Source: Chondrosia reniformis (taxonomy: Eukaryota; Porifera; Demospongiae; Chondrillida; Chondrillidae). From it: 64,000 bases of DNA. Numbering within the stretch: the first letter of the stretch is position 1; each line of letters begins with the position of its first letter. The notes beneath the pieces were generated by a model. That model was given only the letters and a program-made list of their open reading frames with translations. It searched no databases and was not told the origin of the DNA. The translations under genes and the position numbers were made by a program. This document shows, piece after piece, positions 1 through 12,504 of the stretch. The stretch covers positions 2,692,001-2,756,000 of the forward strand of contig OX359199.1 of assembly GCA_947172415.1 (NCBI GenBank), written 5' to 3'.

Positions 1-1250
1 CGACAGGGCTGTTGTGAATCTGGCAAGATACCTCCATACTGCCAATGATCCAATCACAGCTGTTTTGGTTAAACACCAAAAGGAGCTGGAGTGCTCAAAG
101 CAGAGGAGAACTGTCTTAAAAGAAGCCAGATTGATACTGGGAAGCCACGGAATAGAACTAGAACTGGAAATGTGGCTAAAGACAGATCCCTCACAAAAAG
201 TATAAGAGAATGGAGGAGAGTGGCACGTGAGCTCCGGGAGGCTCAGACTGAAAGGTTAAAAAGTAACCTAGCAGAAAGGTCTCACCAGAGCTCATAGACA
301 AGTCACAAATAGGGAGTCTTATGTGTGGTTTTCTGAGGGGAGACTCAGATTTCAAACTGAGGCTCTGATTCTCGGTGGTACCAAAATAGGAGTCTGAGGA
401 ATTCTAACCTCCTAATGTGCAGAGAATGTGGCCAGGCTATGGAAATAGTCAATTACATACTAAACATGTGTGAGCCAAAGGGATTTTCTCTCTACAAAGA
501 GAGGCATGACTGGGCAATTCTAACAGTGTTGAGGAGATTGTTGAAAGAATATGGATTCAAGCAGGAAGAGCCCTGGTACAAACTAGAAGCAAAATCAATC
601 TATGAGAATAGGGCTGTCAAAATCTTGTGAGATCCTAGTATCCCTACAGATGAAGAAATGACAGAAAGAAGGCCAGACTTAGTGGTTGAGGATCAGTTAT
701 GTAAGTCCATCTATATTGTTGAGATGTCGGTTCCTACTGACAGCAATATTAATGGAAGATGGCAAGAGAAGTTCCAAAAATACCAGAATCTGCTGGCTGA
801 TATGAGGAAACAATTTAGGGGCTACTGAATTAAGGTAGTCCCAATGATAATTGGTCCTTTGGGGACTGTGGATATGCTCCTGGATGACCTTAGGGGAATT
901 CCAAAGCTGTCAAAAGGTGCAGTAGAAGTGATAAGAGCCATGCAGAGAAAACTGTTCTCTGTTCGGCTATATGGATATCTATCTGTTGAGGGATTGGTGC
1001 CTGGACGATAAGTAGTCTGGTCCCAGTCCTTGCCTGTCAACCTCTGGAAAGCAGTGGTGGATTGGTGTATGGAGGTACTCCCTTCTATAATGACGGCCAA
1101 CTTTGGTCCGACGTGCACCTGTCTGCTGCTGCTGGAAGGAGGCAAAACCGAGGCTTCTGGCTAAAAACCCAAAGAAGGGAAAATATAACAGACTGAGGGT
1201 TGTCCAAGCCAGATACTCCTTGCCTTAGTAAACTAAGGCAAGGTTCTCCG
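1..1250 (+). pseudogene. 3' end of an RLE-class LINE retrotransposon (copy A)
   Basis: This is the C-terminal end of a non-LTR retrotransposon protein, with its 5' part cut off by the window edge. A degenerate zinc knuckle is read at about 412-474 (CRECGQAMEI...NYILNMC), where the histidine expected in the family is tyrosine. It is followed by an RHDWAI-like stretch. A restriction-like endonuclease (RLE) of the R2/R4/NeSL/HERO type follows: RRPDLVVED at about 668 and IVEMSVPTD at about 715-738 supply the PD...E core, then a KYQNLLADM helix and the IIGPLGTVD block. In-frame stops include TGA at 826-828, so the copy is dead. Bases 1-150 match 13449-13600 almost exactly, so this is the same family as copy B. 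Class assignment rests on motif order; the exact clade is uncertain. Confidence 0.75.
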
Positions 1251-1290
1251 TTAAGGCTCTTGTTTCAAAAGTATTAGTTCAGTGTAACAA

Positions 1291-2428
1291 CAAGCCAGTT
1301 ATCTTAATTTAGGCTTAATCTCAGGTTTGGTATTGCTTTCTTTTTAAACTGGACGAAGTTATTGGAATTGAAGAATATTATGCATGCTCTGTAGGCAGGT
1401 ACTATACACATTATTATACTATAGTTAATTTTTGTTAGGAATTTCACAGGTAAACTTATAATCAATTTAATCATATAATAATACATATTGTAAAACTATT
1501 CTATTCATTTGTTAACTTCATCTACTGGTCACCCCGACTCTGAATTCCGTAATTTTCGAAAATAATATAGAATATGATCGTAGCATGGATATCCCAGCCC
1601 TACATGGAATGGAAACGGCATCCCTCGAGCCAATTGAGGGTCGTTACGCCTCCGTATTTTAGTGTTGCAAGTGTGGAGATGGCCGAGAAACAACATTAGG
1701 CTAAGCAGTAACTTTTCATTGTTGTGCTTAGGACAATAATTTAATCTTTTCACTTAGGCTCTAGGCCATTAGCTTAGTTTTGTGAAGACCTCTTGTGGTA
1801 TACTATACATTAGCCTGTTAAAAACGTTTAATGTACCCTTAGTATATAACTGTAAATATTTCAACATTATTATACTATCCATGCTTAGCCCCGCATAGAC
1901 CTTTATATATAAAATAATTATAAAAGATAGACTATATATTATTTATGTTATACTAATTCCATGACCAAGTTGACAGGTAAAGATGTTACGTAGGACTGGA
2001 GAACTGTAGCCAGTGTGTCTGAGTGGTCACAGCTGTAGTCACGTTGAACCTTATTATGAAGTTTGAATAAAATAAACATATTCTTTTCCAGCTGTCACTG
2101 ACCTATTCAGTAAACTAGCATACATATGTACCAGACAACCTGTATCATGCACAATCACCAGCTCAGCATGAGAAAACTTTGTACTTTATTGTCAGTATTG
2201 AAAAGTAAACTTACCAAAACTCCTTACCATGCACTATATATACGTCTTCCCAAAACTGCATTAGATCTTAAGTGAAGAGATAAAATTATTTTACTTAGCT
2301 ATAAAGCACATGTACTTTCTTGCAATTAACAATATACACTTCATTAGACATTTGATATATGACATACACAAAATGTTACCTGCCCTCTCATACTAGCAAA
2401 TACAGAAACACAGTTTATGGTACAAAGT
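1291..2428. other. Non-coding stretch, nothing recognised
   Basis: This is AT-rich sequence between the LINE fragment and the pogo element. A slightly GC-richer block at about 1520-1700 holds a 74-codon minus-strand ORF with no recognisable motif. No RNA gene or repeat unit was identified. Confidence 0.5.
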
Positions 2429-4325
2429 ACAGTGAAAACTGGTTAACACAAACTCGCTTTGCACGAAATATTGCCTAACACAAACAATTCGCCGAGACCA
2501 GGTTATTTACCATACTAAATATATTGTTTTACACGAAAAGTGCCTGATAATGCGAAGGCATTAACACATGTAATTTGTCAAGATGGCAGTCGCGAAGAAG
2601 CATCGAAGCTACCCAATAGATTTCAAGATAAAAATATTCGAAGAGATTGACAACAAAATGCTCTCTAAGGCAGAAATTTGTAAAAAGTACTACATTCCCA
2701 ATTCGACACTGTCTACATTCTTAAGAACAGGAGTAAAGTCAAGGGAGAAAACTTCAATGCCAACGGGAGTAGGAAACGTCTTCATGAAGCAGCCTACTCT
2801 GATATTGATGAAGCTTTGTACAGATGTTTTCTAATGACACGCCAAAGCACTCTCCACATCAATGGTCCATTGATGATGAAAAAGCAGAGAAATTTGCTGA
2901 GAATCTCGGGCACAGTGTGTTTAAAGCCACGACGAGTTGGCTCCAATGATTCAAGACTCGCAAAGGAATTGTTTCTAAAGAAATTTGTGGTGAGTCAGCT
3001 GCCACTGATACCTCTGATGTTGTCAGCTGGAAAAACAGGCTCTCTGGTTTGTTAGAAGGATACTCTTCGGACTGTATTAACAATGTGGATGAAATCGGAC
3101 TCTTCTACAGATGCTTACCAAATCGCACTTTAACCTTCAAAGGGGAACATTATTATGGAGGTAAGATGTCCAAAGAACGGCTTACATTGCTGCTCGGTGC
3201 CAACATTGATGGCTCTGATAAAATTGATCCTTTAATCATTGGAAAGTCTGCGAGGCCACAATGCTTTAGAATGACTGGAATAATCCCTCTTCCTTATCAG
3301 TCAAATTCAACTGCATGGATGACTGGAGCAATATGGCAGCAATGGATTAAAGGATTCAACTCCAGAATGAAGCAACTTGATAAGAAGGTCATCCTTTTCA
3401 TTGACAATTGTCCTGGACATCCTGAAGTGAATGACCTCTCCAATGTAACTGTCCAGTACTTACCACCTCAGACTACATCACATCTGCAGCCTTGTGATAA
3501 AGGCATCATTCGGTGTTTTAAAAGACACTACCGACAATTGCTTCTACAGCAGCACATCAATGCCGTTGAAAGGAAGGAAGATTTCAAACCGACAGTATTG
3601 GATGCCATAATCTACACCCAGACTGCCTCGGAGAAAGTAAAAGCAAGTACCATAGCAAATTGCTTTCGGCATGCAGGTTTTTGTCAACCAGCAGGTGTGA
3701 ATAATTTTCCAACTGAAGAAGACCAAGCTGAGGACTCAGTACAGGATTTAGTACAGCATGCTTGTCTACTTGCGGGTAATATAGAGACCTCAAATCTTGA
3801 AGGCTACACTGAAATTGATGCAGAAGTGGCAACTTCTGGTACCCTGTCTGATGAGGAGATTGCTTCACAGGTGCAGCAGGATAAGACCCAGCAGGATAGA
3901 GAAGATGAAGATTCGGATGATGATGAGCTACCTACCCCTCCATCAAAAGATGCTGTAAGCGATGGGTTTCAAACTTTGAAGAAGCACTTTTTGTGCAAAG
4001 ACCCAAGGAAAATATAAGATATTTTAGCTTTAGAGACAGCCATAGTATGGTTAAAGAACCAAATGATATTAAATGACTTTTTCTCTTGACTTGACCAAAC
4101 AGTACACAATTCAGTTGCATAACTTGACATTTAGTATGCTTTGATATTTTGTGTTTTGTGTATGCAGTTCATTTTTAGTGTATTAATGTGTTTTATATGC
4201 ATATATATATATATATACATTTTTGGATCGTTACATTACATGTATTGAGATCTGATAACAAGAAATACTCTTAACGAGAAATGATTTGGCTTGCACTGTG
4301 AATTTCTCGTTAACCACGTATACCT
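2429..4325 (+). mobile_element. pogo/Tigger-type DNA transposon
   Basis: A pogo-superfamily transposase pseudogene lies between degenerate inverted ends. The left end begins CAGTGAAAACTGGTTAAC directly after a TA dinucleotide, as expected for TA-targeting pogo/Tc1 elements. The right end at about 4300-4325 carries the inverted core GTTAACCA, and both ends repeat a TTAACGAGAA- or TTAACACAAA-like motif internally. The outermost right-hand bases no longer match well, so that border is approximate. Total length of about 1.9 kb fits a single-gene Tigger-like element. Confidence 0.7.
2583..4017 (+). pseudogene. pogo/Tigger transposase (CENP-B-like HTH plus DDE_1), frameshifted
   Basis: The protein would bind element ends and catalyse cut-and-paste transposition. 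The first segment (2583 on) starts MAVAKKHRSYPIDFK and reads as a CENP-B N-terminal helix-turn-helix (AEICKKYYIPNSTLSTFL). The frame is then lost near 2745-2790, and a second-helix region continues (DEALYRCFL). A stop near 2944 replaces the usual tryptophan (SWLQ-stop-FKTRKGI). From 3049 a clean 322-codon frame holds the DDE_1 domain: D14 (NNVDEIGLF), D119 (LFIDNCPGH) and D150 (LQPCDKGIIRCFK), a DD30D spacing with all three acids kept. The tail is acidic (DREDEDSDDDELP). The intact 3' ORF with a broken 5' half indicates a fairly young but inactive copy. Confidence 0.85.
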
Positions 4326-6929
4326 AAGTATGTACATATGTACATAAACCAGTTATTGTTGTTTTTAGTGGTACATGTGCGTATTTACATATAAACGAAT
4401 TATGCAACAACTTAAATTAGGAAAAACGTCTAATGAAAATACATAAAAGTACAGTATTGAATGCCATACACAACTTCAAATCCTACTATATAAAAGGCTA
4501 GGAAAACGTATGTAATAAGCCATGCTGCATGGGTTGTATTCAATGAAAAATCCCTCAGAGTGCAATACCGAAGTAAAACCCAGTTATTAGCACTGTTTTC
4601 CTGTGCTTGATGATGTTTTAAAACCTCAACTATATCCTCCCATCACTGTGAACAGTCCTTCATAGACTTCATAAGCCCACAGCAAAGACTAAACATATAG
4701 GTAATACCTCAATTGAAAGTAAAACATAATCAAATGCGTGTACATGATGACAATTACAGACTAAACGAGTATTTGTAGCAAAATGGAAAACTCAACCGAG
4801 CGTTATACACACAGTAGTCAGGAACAGCAAATTCGAAACAACATGTATTGTCGAACTTTGTTATGATATCCATGTTCTTGAAATATATTTTACCAAGTTA
4901 CACAATTGAACACATTAGAATAATTCGGTAACAGCTATAACTGCGCTGTTCTTAGTAAAGACAGCTTACCTTTTAGAGATATTTGGTGGTCGAATGATCA
5001 CCAAGGCGTTTATAAGCAATTAGTTCAGGTAAACTTATCGTCGGAGACACAAAAGGCTACTACGTACTGGTTTACACAGTATTAAATTTTACTCGTCATA
5101 TACTGTCACAAATAATAATTGATCAAGTCACGTGCCTTGCACATGACCATCCTACGTATTTAATTGTAAAACACCGTTACGTAAACAAATTCTTTAAGAA
5201 CCACAATACGCCCTTTTTGTATGTGAATAGCACCTGTTCTACCTGTGTTTACTTTGTTCATAAGCAAGGCTCTGCTAGTTTAATTAGATTCTGTTTGATT
5301 TTCACAAATTTTCACACTGTCAACTGCTTGTAAATCAGTCTCAGGCTCTTTAAGCTCAGGAATGGCACTGCACTAGAGGTACGATAAAATAGATACCAAA
5401 ACACAAATCAAACGATTGCAAATATATATATAATTGCATTAGATTATGAATAATGTCATTATATACTGTAGTTGAATGGATGGAGTTAAGTTTTCAGAAT
5501 GATTGTGACATTAACAAGGTAAATAGCATTAAGGGATGCCACTACTAATATAAAACGTTTCAAAAAATGGTCGATTTTAACTGGATTTTGACCCATTTTT
5601 AGGTGTCAAATACTCAAGCCCCTCAAATTCATTTGAATGGTTGAATGGCCAAACATCGTACTCATTTATGTTGAAAATGTCTATATTATCCTATATCTTA
5701 GGGGTGGTAGCTACTAGCATTCTTATTGCTTGAATACAAAAATGTCTGTAGGTATAGGTGATCATCATGCATGCATCATCAGCTATCGCCTTAACAATAA
5801 GCTGCTCAATGTAGAAACATTTAAAAATGAAGTTAAAAAGGTTGGGATGGCCTTGATAGGCACATCGAGAAAAAGTAACAAAACAAGACAGTGATCACAT
5901 GGTAAGGCTACCCACGCATGCAGAATTGCCATACCGAAACTTAACTATACGTACTCATGCTTGATTTCTATATCTTGTATTGCCCTTTTTATTGGCAAAA
6001 ACCTTAAACCGTTTAGGATATGAAAGAGTCCATAATCATTAAGATTATATACGAGTGTATATAGGCCGTATATACAAAGCGATTAAGTAATTTGATCTCG
6101 GTGGCCGGCAGTACCACAAATTTAACTCTAGTTAGCTACTTAGTTATGTAGAGTGAGTTTGATACTTAATAAAGAATGGCATCCGAAGAGGCCCTGTATT
6201 TGGGAGTAACATGCCTCAGATAGAGCGCATTAAAATTTAACCCTTTACAAGCTGCTTTAATACAGGCATCCACATGGCACTTCTCACTGTAGGTAAACTA
6301 GTTCCATCTTCTGAAGAGCTAACTGAGTTGCTAAGTGAGTAAACTTTAAGTTTTTGCTTGTCACATCAATAACTGGGTGAGATTTATCTAATTCAATCCA
6401 CTCTTGATAGTCTTTGTCAAAAGCTTGAATCATTATATCTTACTTGGAAATAATTCAAAATATGGTCTTGAGAGAAGATTTTAGCATTTCAAGGGAAATG
6501 TCAGAAGGTATATTAGCCTTCTTTCTGCTTTCTTTGAGAATGAAAAGAACAGTTTTCTACATTTTACGAAGTCAACTAATAAAAGACTAGCTGATTATAA
6601 AATTGTCATTGCCATTTTAGCTATATATATATATGTTTGAAAAAGGCAACAAACCTGGAATTCCAAGTCATGAATTTTATATTAAATTTAGTGTTAGTGC
6701 ATGTTATACTTGTGGGCCATGCATGCACCAGTACTATGTGTTATGCACATATTTATTAACATATTAAGATACACATTTGTATAAGTTGCAACATTGTGCA
6801 ACCTTGTGTTAAATGTAAAGTATATACAGAAGGGTTGTATATACAATTGTCTTTACTACCTATATTTATTTAGTGTATATTGCTGGTTTCCATGGCCAGT
6901 TTATTACTTGCTGACTCAGCTGTGTGATA
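4326..6929. other. Intergenic, with pieces of two dispersed repeats
   Basis: No gene was recognised. About 4892-5260 shares ordered blocks with 17421-17640, for example TTACACAATTGAA, GTAAACTTAT, GATCAAGTCACGT and TTCTACCTG. About 5855-5945 matches 30507-30595 (AAACAAGACAGTGATCA, ATGGTAAGG). These look like two different short interspersed, non-coding repeats, but their ends were not resolved. Short TA runs are at about 4198-4217. Confidence 0.45.
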
Positions 6930-9900
6930 TGAGTGAGTAGAATTGCTTTCTCTGCAATACCTTTGCAGCTGCAGCTTTTAAAGGTTTAGTGAGGCATATA
7001 GGTCAGGTGCATCAGTTTAAACCAAACTTTGAAGTTAGGTGTGATTTGGAAGGCTGTCCAGTAAGGCATACTTCATTTGATTCATACAAGTCCCACCTCA
7101 AGAGAAAACATAATTTCTTTGGTTTTCAATCTTAAGACATGCATATTTCCAGTGACGTTGAAGCAGTGGACACCACTAAACTGCAAGTGCATATACATGA
7201 AGTAGCATATACCTTTACCTTTGCATGCATGCGGATTAATAGATCCAGAAAGCAGTAGTACTAGTGGAGCTTCAATCAATCCTTCTGAAAGAGCTGCTGC
7301 ATTATTCCTGATAAAAACAATCGAGGAAGGACAACTGACCAGGCAACATTGTACAGGGTTGTTAGAAGAGGTTATGTCTTCAATAAAGAGGCAAATTGTG
7401 ATAGCTGTTGATGACATTGGAGCAGAGGGAGAAATCAACCCGAGAATTTCAACTACATAGTAGGTGTCAACTGAATTTCCAAAATTGTCTTATGCATTTA
7501 TATGTATAATTAAATCATGCATGCAAAGAATTAATTTTATGCATATGTAGGCCCCTGAAGAGCGTATTTTAGGGAGACACTTAGTCCAGAAAGGTGGCGG
7601 TATGAAAAAAGGTGAACAAATGTTATGAAATTCCTCTATTTGATTCACTGCAAAAATTGCTTAACATGGATGTGTTCAGAGATCAGGTATACAATGTATA
7701 GCTGGTATAAGATGAAAGCATATACATATCAATTAATGACAACCTACATATAAAATGAATGCTATGTATAGCTGTTTAATTTCCACAAATTGCAACAGAT
7801 AGGGGTGATGGGAGGTTTCTGTGACAGTCAAACTTACAAGGAGGAGCTTTTGTTGCAGATGCCACTGCCCTTAAAATACAGTTATACGACAATGTTGAAA
7901 AAGGAAAAATCCTTTGGGTTCTATCTCTAAGTTTTCAAGTTAGAGAATATACATATATCAGCTAGGAGGTATACAGAATTTTTATATGTATCTTTTCCAA
8001 ATTGTTACTTAAATAATATTAGTATTAACTGCATGCAGGAATGTTCTACTTCGCACTTGGAATTTACACCCTAAATCCCGCTCCAACCTAGACTGCATAA
8101 GTCTAGTGTGCATTGTGAAAGGGTCACTCATTCAGACCTATATATGTGGTATTGGAGAATTTTATAGAGGCAGTAAAAGGACTAGAAGTAAATACACAGC
8201 CAATGCATGTATTAATTCAATGCATGCATATTCAAATATGATCATGCATACATGCAGACAGGCTACCAGTTTGAGTGTGACGGAAGGATTAGGAAGTTTA
8301 GAGGTACAGTTATTTCAGTTTTAGCTGATTACTTGGACTCTCAACTTCTTGGTACAAGGCCCTAAATGCTGCTTTTAGGGAAGGCAGATTCTGTATATGA
8401 TAGAGACATGCAAACAATGGTATAATATAGCAAAATATAATATTTATTTATAAATCATGCATGCAAACGTTTACTATGACGATGTGATGTTATTATATGG
8501 TTTCATCTGCGAGAGTTGAAACATCAAAGCAACACCTCAATACCATTTCAGAGATCTTCAGAAACCAGTTCTTTACAATTACTTACCTATCTGTTTTGGA
8601 TTGGAAAGAGAACCTATATTCAATGAACTTCAGTACGTTGATACAACTGCATGAAGGACTCTTGCCAGATGATGTTTGGAAGGGGGTTGCCAATGTGCTT
8701 AAAACATCTTTTGAAATAGCTACATCCGAATAAAATTGTCACCGTGTCACAGATCAACCATCATACAGAGTTATTTGACTTTGGTAGTGTTGAGAGCTTA
8801 AACAAGCCAAAACAATACCTAACAGCTCATCCGTTGAGTGAATGACATCTGAAACAGACAGGTGATTGTAATAATTGTGCATGGATGTAAACAAGTGCAC
8901 ACCTAACTGCAAGCTTCTCATTTATGACTAACCTATCTATACTGTAGCTTATGTAATGTAGTGCCTATATAGGATGGTTCTTGCCACTACTGATAGGAGA
9001 TTTAGTTGAGGAAGATGAAAAACATTGGGTGCAATAACTTACAATTATGCAGTATCTGTTTGCCCCCAAGTCTGCAGGTGAAGCTGAGTATTCTGCTGTT
9101 CTAATTGAAGACTTCCTCACTTCCTGGTGTATCCTCTATCCAAGGAGAAAACACACTCCAAAAATGCATTACATAACACATTTACCATGGTGCACAAGCA
9201 CGTATGTAATAATGCATTATTATGAATACATATTTTACTGTATTTGTTATTTTCAGGTGTGGACCATACATTTGTGCATTACTGGTTCATCCGTTTTGAA
9301 ACAAAACATAGCTACTTAAAAAGGCACACAGGATTCATAGGAAATTTAATCAACCTTCCCCTTACTTTAGCAAAATGGCATCAACATTTGCAATGCTATT
9401 ATGTGATTTCACTGGAGAATTTTTGAAGGAGTGCCTAAGTTTGGAAAAGGCACACATGGTGCATGCAGTTACATGCAGCAGTGTAGTAATATAGTTTTAC
9501 TTATACCATAATATACATAGGAACACCTGTAATAGTTCAGGTATCAAGTACAGACAAGTACTAGAAAAGATTGGACTGGAATCAAGTGATGTGTCTTGAA
9601 CGAGTGAGAGAATACTTTGCATGGTAAATCTATCTAAACGTATGTACTTACCTTCATGTATTTATATCCTTAAACTGAAGTATTTAAGGACATCAAATAG
9701 TGGCCTTGGTTAAAGCAAAGATTATATAGTAGTTTTAGATGGTGACAATGGGGAACCTCTTCTAGACATGATAGAAACCATATTTGTGCTGCAGGATAAA
9801 TGTAGTGTGTTCATTGTCCATCATGTAGAGTTTATATTCCATCAATTTGCTTGGATAGTTCTAAAGAAAAAGAACCTATTGCTATTAAACAAGAACAGTT

Positions 9901-10020
9901 ACTGCATCATCAACCACTTGATGGACAATAAACATTATCTGCAGCTCACTCATCCTCTCTATTTATTTGGAAAAGAGATTTTACTTATAAGACATTCATG
10001 TACTAACTCATTGGTAAATG
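6930..10020 (+). pseudogene. Decayed multi-exon gene of an uncharacterised C2H2/transposase-like family
   Basis: Conserved blocks occur in order on the plus strand. A pair of C2H2-like fingers is at about 6942-7125 (CFLCNTF, LVRHIGQVHQF, CDLEGCPVRHTSFDSYKSHL). Next come 7221-7440 (SERAAALFLIKTIEEGQLT), about 7552-7685 (EERILGRHLVQKGGGM, then YEIPLFDSLQKLLNM after a frameshift), about 7840-7905 (FVADATALKIQLYDNVE), about 8035-8130 (MFYFALG, SLVCIVKGSLIQ), about 8260-8345 (FRGTVISVLADYLDSQLLG), about 8970-9200 (LPLLIGDLVEEDEKHW, VLIEDFLTSWCILYPRR, PKMHYITHLP) and 9258-9430 (FIRFETKHSYLK...LAKWHQHLQCYY). I recall a multi-copy metazoan family with these blocks but no experimentally named function. 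Blocks are split by AT-rich gaps with plausible GT/AG borders, for example an acceptor TATTTTCAG ending at 9257, so this looks like an intron-bearing gene copy rather than a retrocopy. Stops and frameshifts make it a pseudogene. The piece at 9765-10000 (GDNGEPLLDMIETIFVLQ) may be its C-terminus. Confidence 0.6.
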
Positions 10021-10029
10021 ATCATTAGG

Positions 10030-10439
10030 TTACATGTGTCAAACTGATTGACAATCTGATATCTGAAATGTAATATATATATATATAAGCAGCAATATTC
10101 AGTTAGATTACCACACAGTGAGGTGCTTGATTTGTTGATGTTTGGATGTTCCTTGGTACCAAGGAGTGTTAGCTGACTGATTGGAATGTTAATTGTGTAA
10201 ATGTAAAACCAAGAAATGTACCTCGAAATTGATTTTTTCATAAGTTTTTCACATGTCCTAATCCCTCCAAAAGCTTTTCATGAAATTTGGTAAACTTCAT
10301 TGAAATATTTGACCTGCATGTTTTGACAATGGCCGATCGTCTGAATATGTTAGTTTTCAAGACGATTTTACATGTTCACTCGTTTAGAGGATATTTATAC
10401 TTCGTGTCACTAGAATTGGAGGATGTGGTTCTGAGCTGA
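10030..10439. other. Short non-coding stretch, nothing recognised
   Basis: This is AT-rich spacer with a small TA run at about 10073-10087. The 77-codon minus-strand ORF inside it has no recognisable motif. Confidence 0.45.
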
Positions 10440-11235
10440 TAAGAGGATGGCTATTGTCCAGTTCAACCCTCTGACAGAGCAGGGTGCTTAGCCCTTAATG
10501 TGGCATCCTGTGACTAAATCAGCCTCCCTACCAGCATGGGCTAACCCCTCATCTAGTAGCCTCACTGAGTTACGTAGTGCTCTGAAAATATTAATTTTCA
10601 AGACAGGCTGCGGCACATGAACACCCCAGCCCTAGGACAAATGGCAATGATTATTTGATGCAACTTTTAGGCAAAGCAAAAGATGCCTGTCTCCAAACGA
10701 AACCTGTAGATTTCTCTAATTGAAAAACCCTGTGCGGGTGCAGTTCAACCATGTTGATATGGCAGCTTCAGGAGGCCCATGAATGGTTAGAGAAAGAGTG
10801 GCGGGATGGCCCTAGGTCGGCCTGGCACCTGAACTGCCTAGTCTACTCTGTTGCTTTGGCTACGAGGGGAAAAACAACAAACAAATCACAGCCATGCACT
10901 CAGGGTAGGAAATTCGATAATCAGAAAGGTATTAAAGGCAGGAAGGTCACTTAAGTGACAGGAAGGCCAAGGGCCTTAGGCTTAGAAGACTGCTTGCCTG
11001 GTTGGATGTGGAAATAGTGCATCAATGGAATAATAATCCTAAGACTAAATGCCAGAAAGCACTCCAAAAAAAGCTAGGAGGGAGTTCCATTCATTAAACC
11101 TGAAGGTGCTGATCAGAGCTCAGGAACAGACACCGGAGAACCTCAAGGTTTTGACCCTACAAGAGCGAAGATCAACTGAACACAGGAAATTCCATTAGAA
11201 AAACCACCTTTGGAATACCCAAAGAATGTTCCAGG

Positions 11236-11709
11236 ATGAATGGCAATGTTCCAACCTTCAATGAAGCCCCATCAATCGAGGTAGTAAGAGACTTTTGGAC
11301 GAAGATAGAAGGTAGTGTTGGTAAGGTCAACAAATACGACCAAGGGGTGAAAGATTGGCAAAAGGAAACCAAAAAGAGGGTGGGTAGAACCTCCCCTGTA
11401 GAGCCCAATAGCATTGATGACACCAAACTGAGGAAAGCCTTGAAAAAGGCAAAAAGCTGGTCTGCCCTGGGTCACATTGCATCCACATTTTTTGGTGGAA
11501 AGCACTCCCCTCTGCACAGTCTGCCTTGGCAGATGTACTACGGAGGGTGGAGAGTGGAGATTTGTCAGTCCCACACTGGCTTACAAGGGGTCGTACTCTA
11601 CTCATCCCCAAAAAAGGGACCCGAAGAGTGCGGCCAACTACTGACCTACAGCGTTCCTCAACGCAAAGTACAAAGGTGTCACAGCATACATTACATCAGA
11701 AGGTTCTGA
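11236..11709 (+). pseudogene. LINE pre-RT/RT N-terminal fragment
   Basis: The 157-codon open stretch carries IEVVRDFWTKIEGSVGKVNKYD and LRKALKKAKSWSALGHIASTFF. This corresponds to the conserved entry into RT in RLE LINEs (KAKSW.APG.D). A second frame from about 11526 holds LSVPHWLTRGRTLLIPKKG, the next expected RT block, so a frameshift lies at about 11520-11560. Homology ends near 11690, where PLE sequence starts. Confidence 0.65.
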
Positions 11710-12500
11710 GGAAACAGAAAACACACAAGCAGTAAAGAGGATAAGAAGATTCTGAGCCTACCATACATCAGAGGCCTCAGTGAGAATCTATATACAAAGT
11801 ACCTGCAGACCGCTGGGCATCATAGTAATACACAAGCCCATCAGCACCCTCAGGTCCATCCTATTGAAGGTGAAGACATCAATCAGCAAAGACCAAGCCA
11901 AGGGAGTGATTTACAGTATTCCATGCGAATGTGGACAAGAGTACGTTGGAGAAACATCAAAAAGTATTCATGAAAGAATAGCTGAGCGAAGGAGATCAGT
12001 TAGGAGAGGCAACACAAACAACTCAATAGCTGTACATGTCTAAACAACAGACCATCATCAAATGGGAAAATGCTGAGATACTCCAGAGAGAACAACACTA
12101 GACAAGAAGAAAGATCAAAGAAGCTATGTACATTCAAACCACCAGATGCATGAACCAAGGCATGTCACTTGGCCCCATCTGGAATGACATCATACCTTCA
12201 ATTATCACTAACAATTGATTTTTTCATTTTGGAAGATTTTTATTCTACTTTAATTATTTTTATGTTATTCAATTTTTAAACTCCTATCACCTTTCCTCTA
12301 ATTAAACAAACTCTGAAATCCTATTCCTCATTACTGCTGATGAAGACCTACAGGTCGAAACGTTTAATCTACCTCAATTTTGTTGCCGATAGCTCCATTA
12401 AACTTATTTTTTTCAAAATGAACGCAACTAAAATAACCCCCTATCACTTCATTACATCAGAATTACTCACTTATACCTACACTGATGTTAAATGGCCCAA
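11690..12500 (+). mobile_element. Penelope-like element fragment with GIY-YIG domain, nested in LINE copy B
   Basis: This fragment lies between two consecutive RT blocks of the LINE. At 11755-11800 one frame reads SLPYIRGLSENL, and at 11780-12043 an 87-codon frame reads HKPISTLRSILLKVKTSI, then GVIYSIPCECGQEYVGETSKS and ERIAERRRSVRRGNTNNS. This is a GIY-YIG endonuclease: GVIYSIPC plus QEYVGET is the paired-Tyr core, and the cysteines fit the PLE-specific finger. It would nick target DNA for priming. The 3' tail has a hammerhead-like core at 12337-12364. The fragment at 46815-47690 shares TNNSIAVHV and TLRSIL, so both belong to one family. Only the C-terminus of a PLE is present. Confidence 0.7.
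12337..12364 (+). ncRNA. Hammerhead-ribozyme-like core of the nested PLE
   Basis: A CTGATGA box at 12337-12343 is followed by a 4-bp stem II (GACC/GGTC, loop TACA) and GAAACGTTT at 12357-12365. This is the hammerhead core order CUGANGA - stem II - GAAA - short stem III - UH. Stem III is only the palindrome ACGT. Stem I pairing across the core is weak, so self-cleavage is doubtful here. PLEs are known to carry such motifs. Confidence 0.5.
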
Positions 12501-12504
12501 TGGG

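Noticed and set aside
822-1145. 107-codon minus ORF
   Set aside because: It is the antisense shadow of the LINE endonuclease region.
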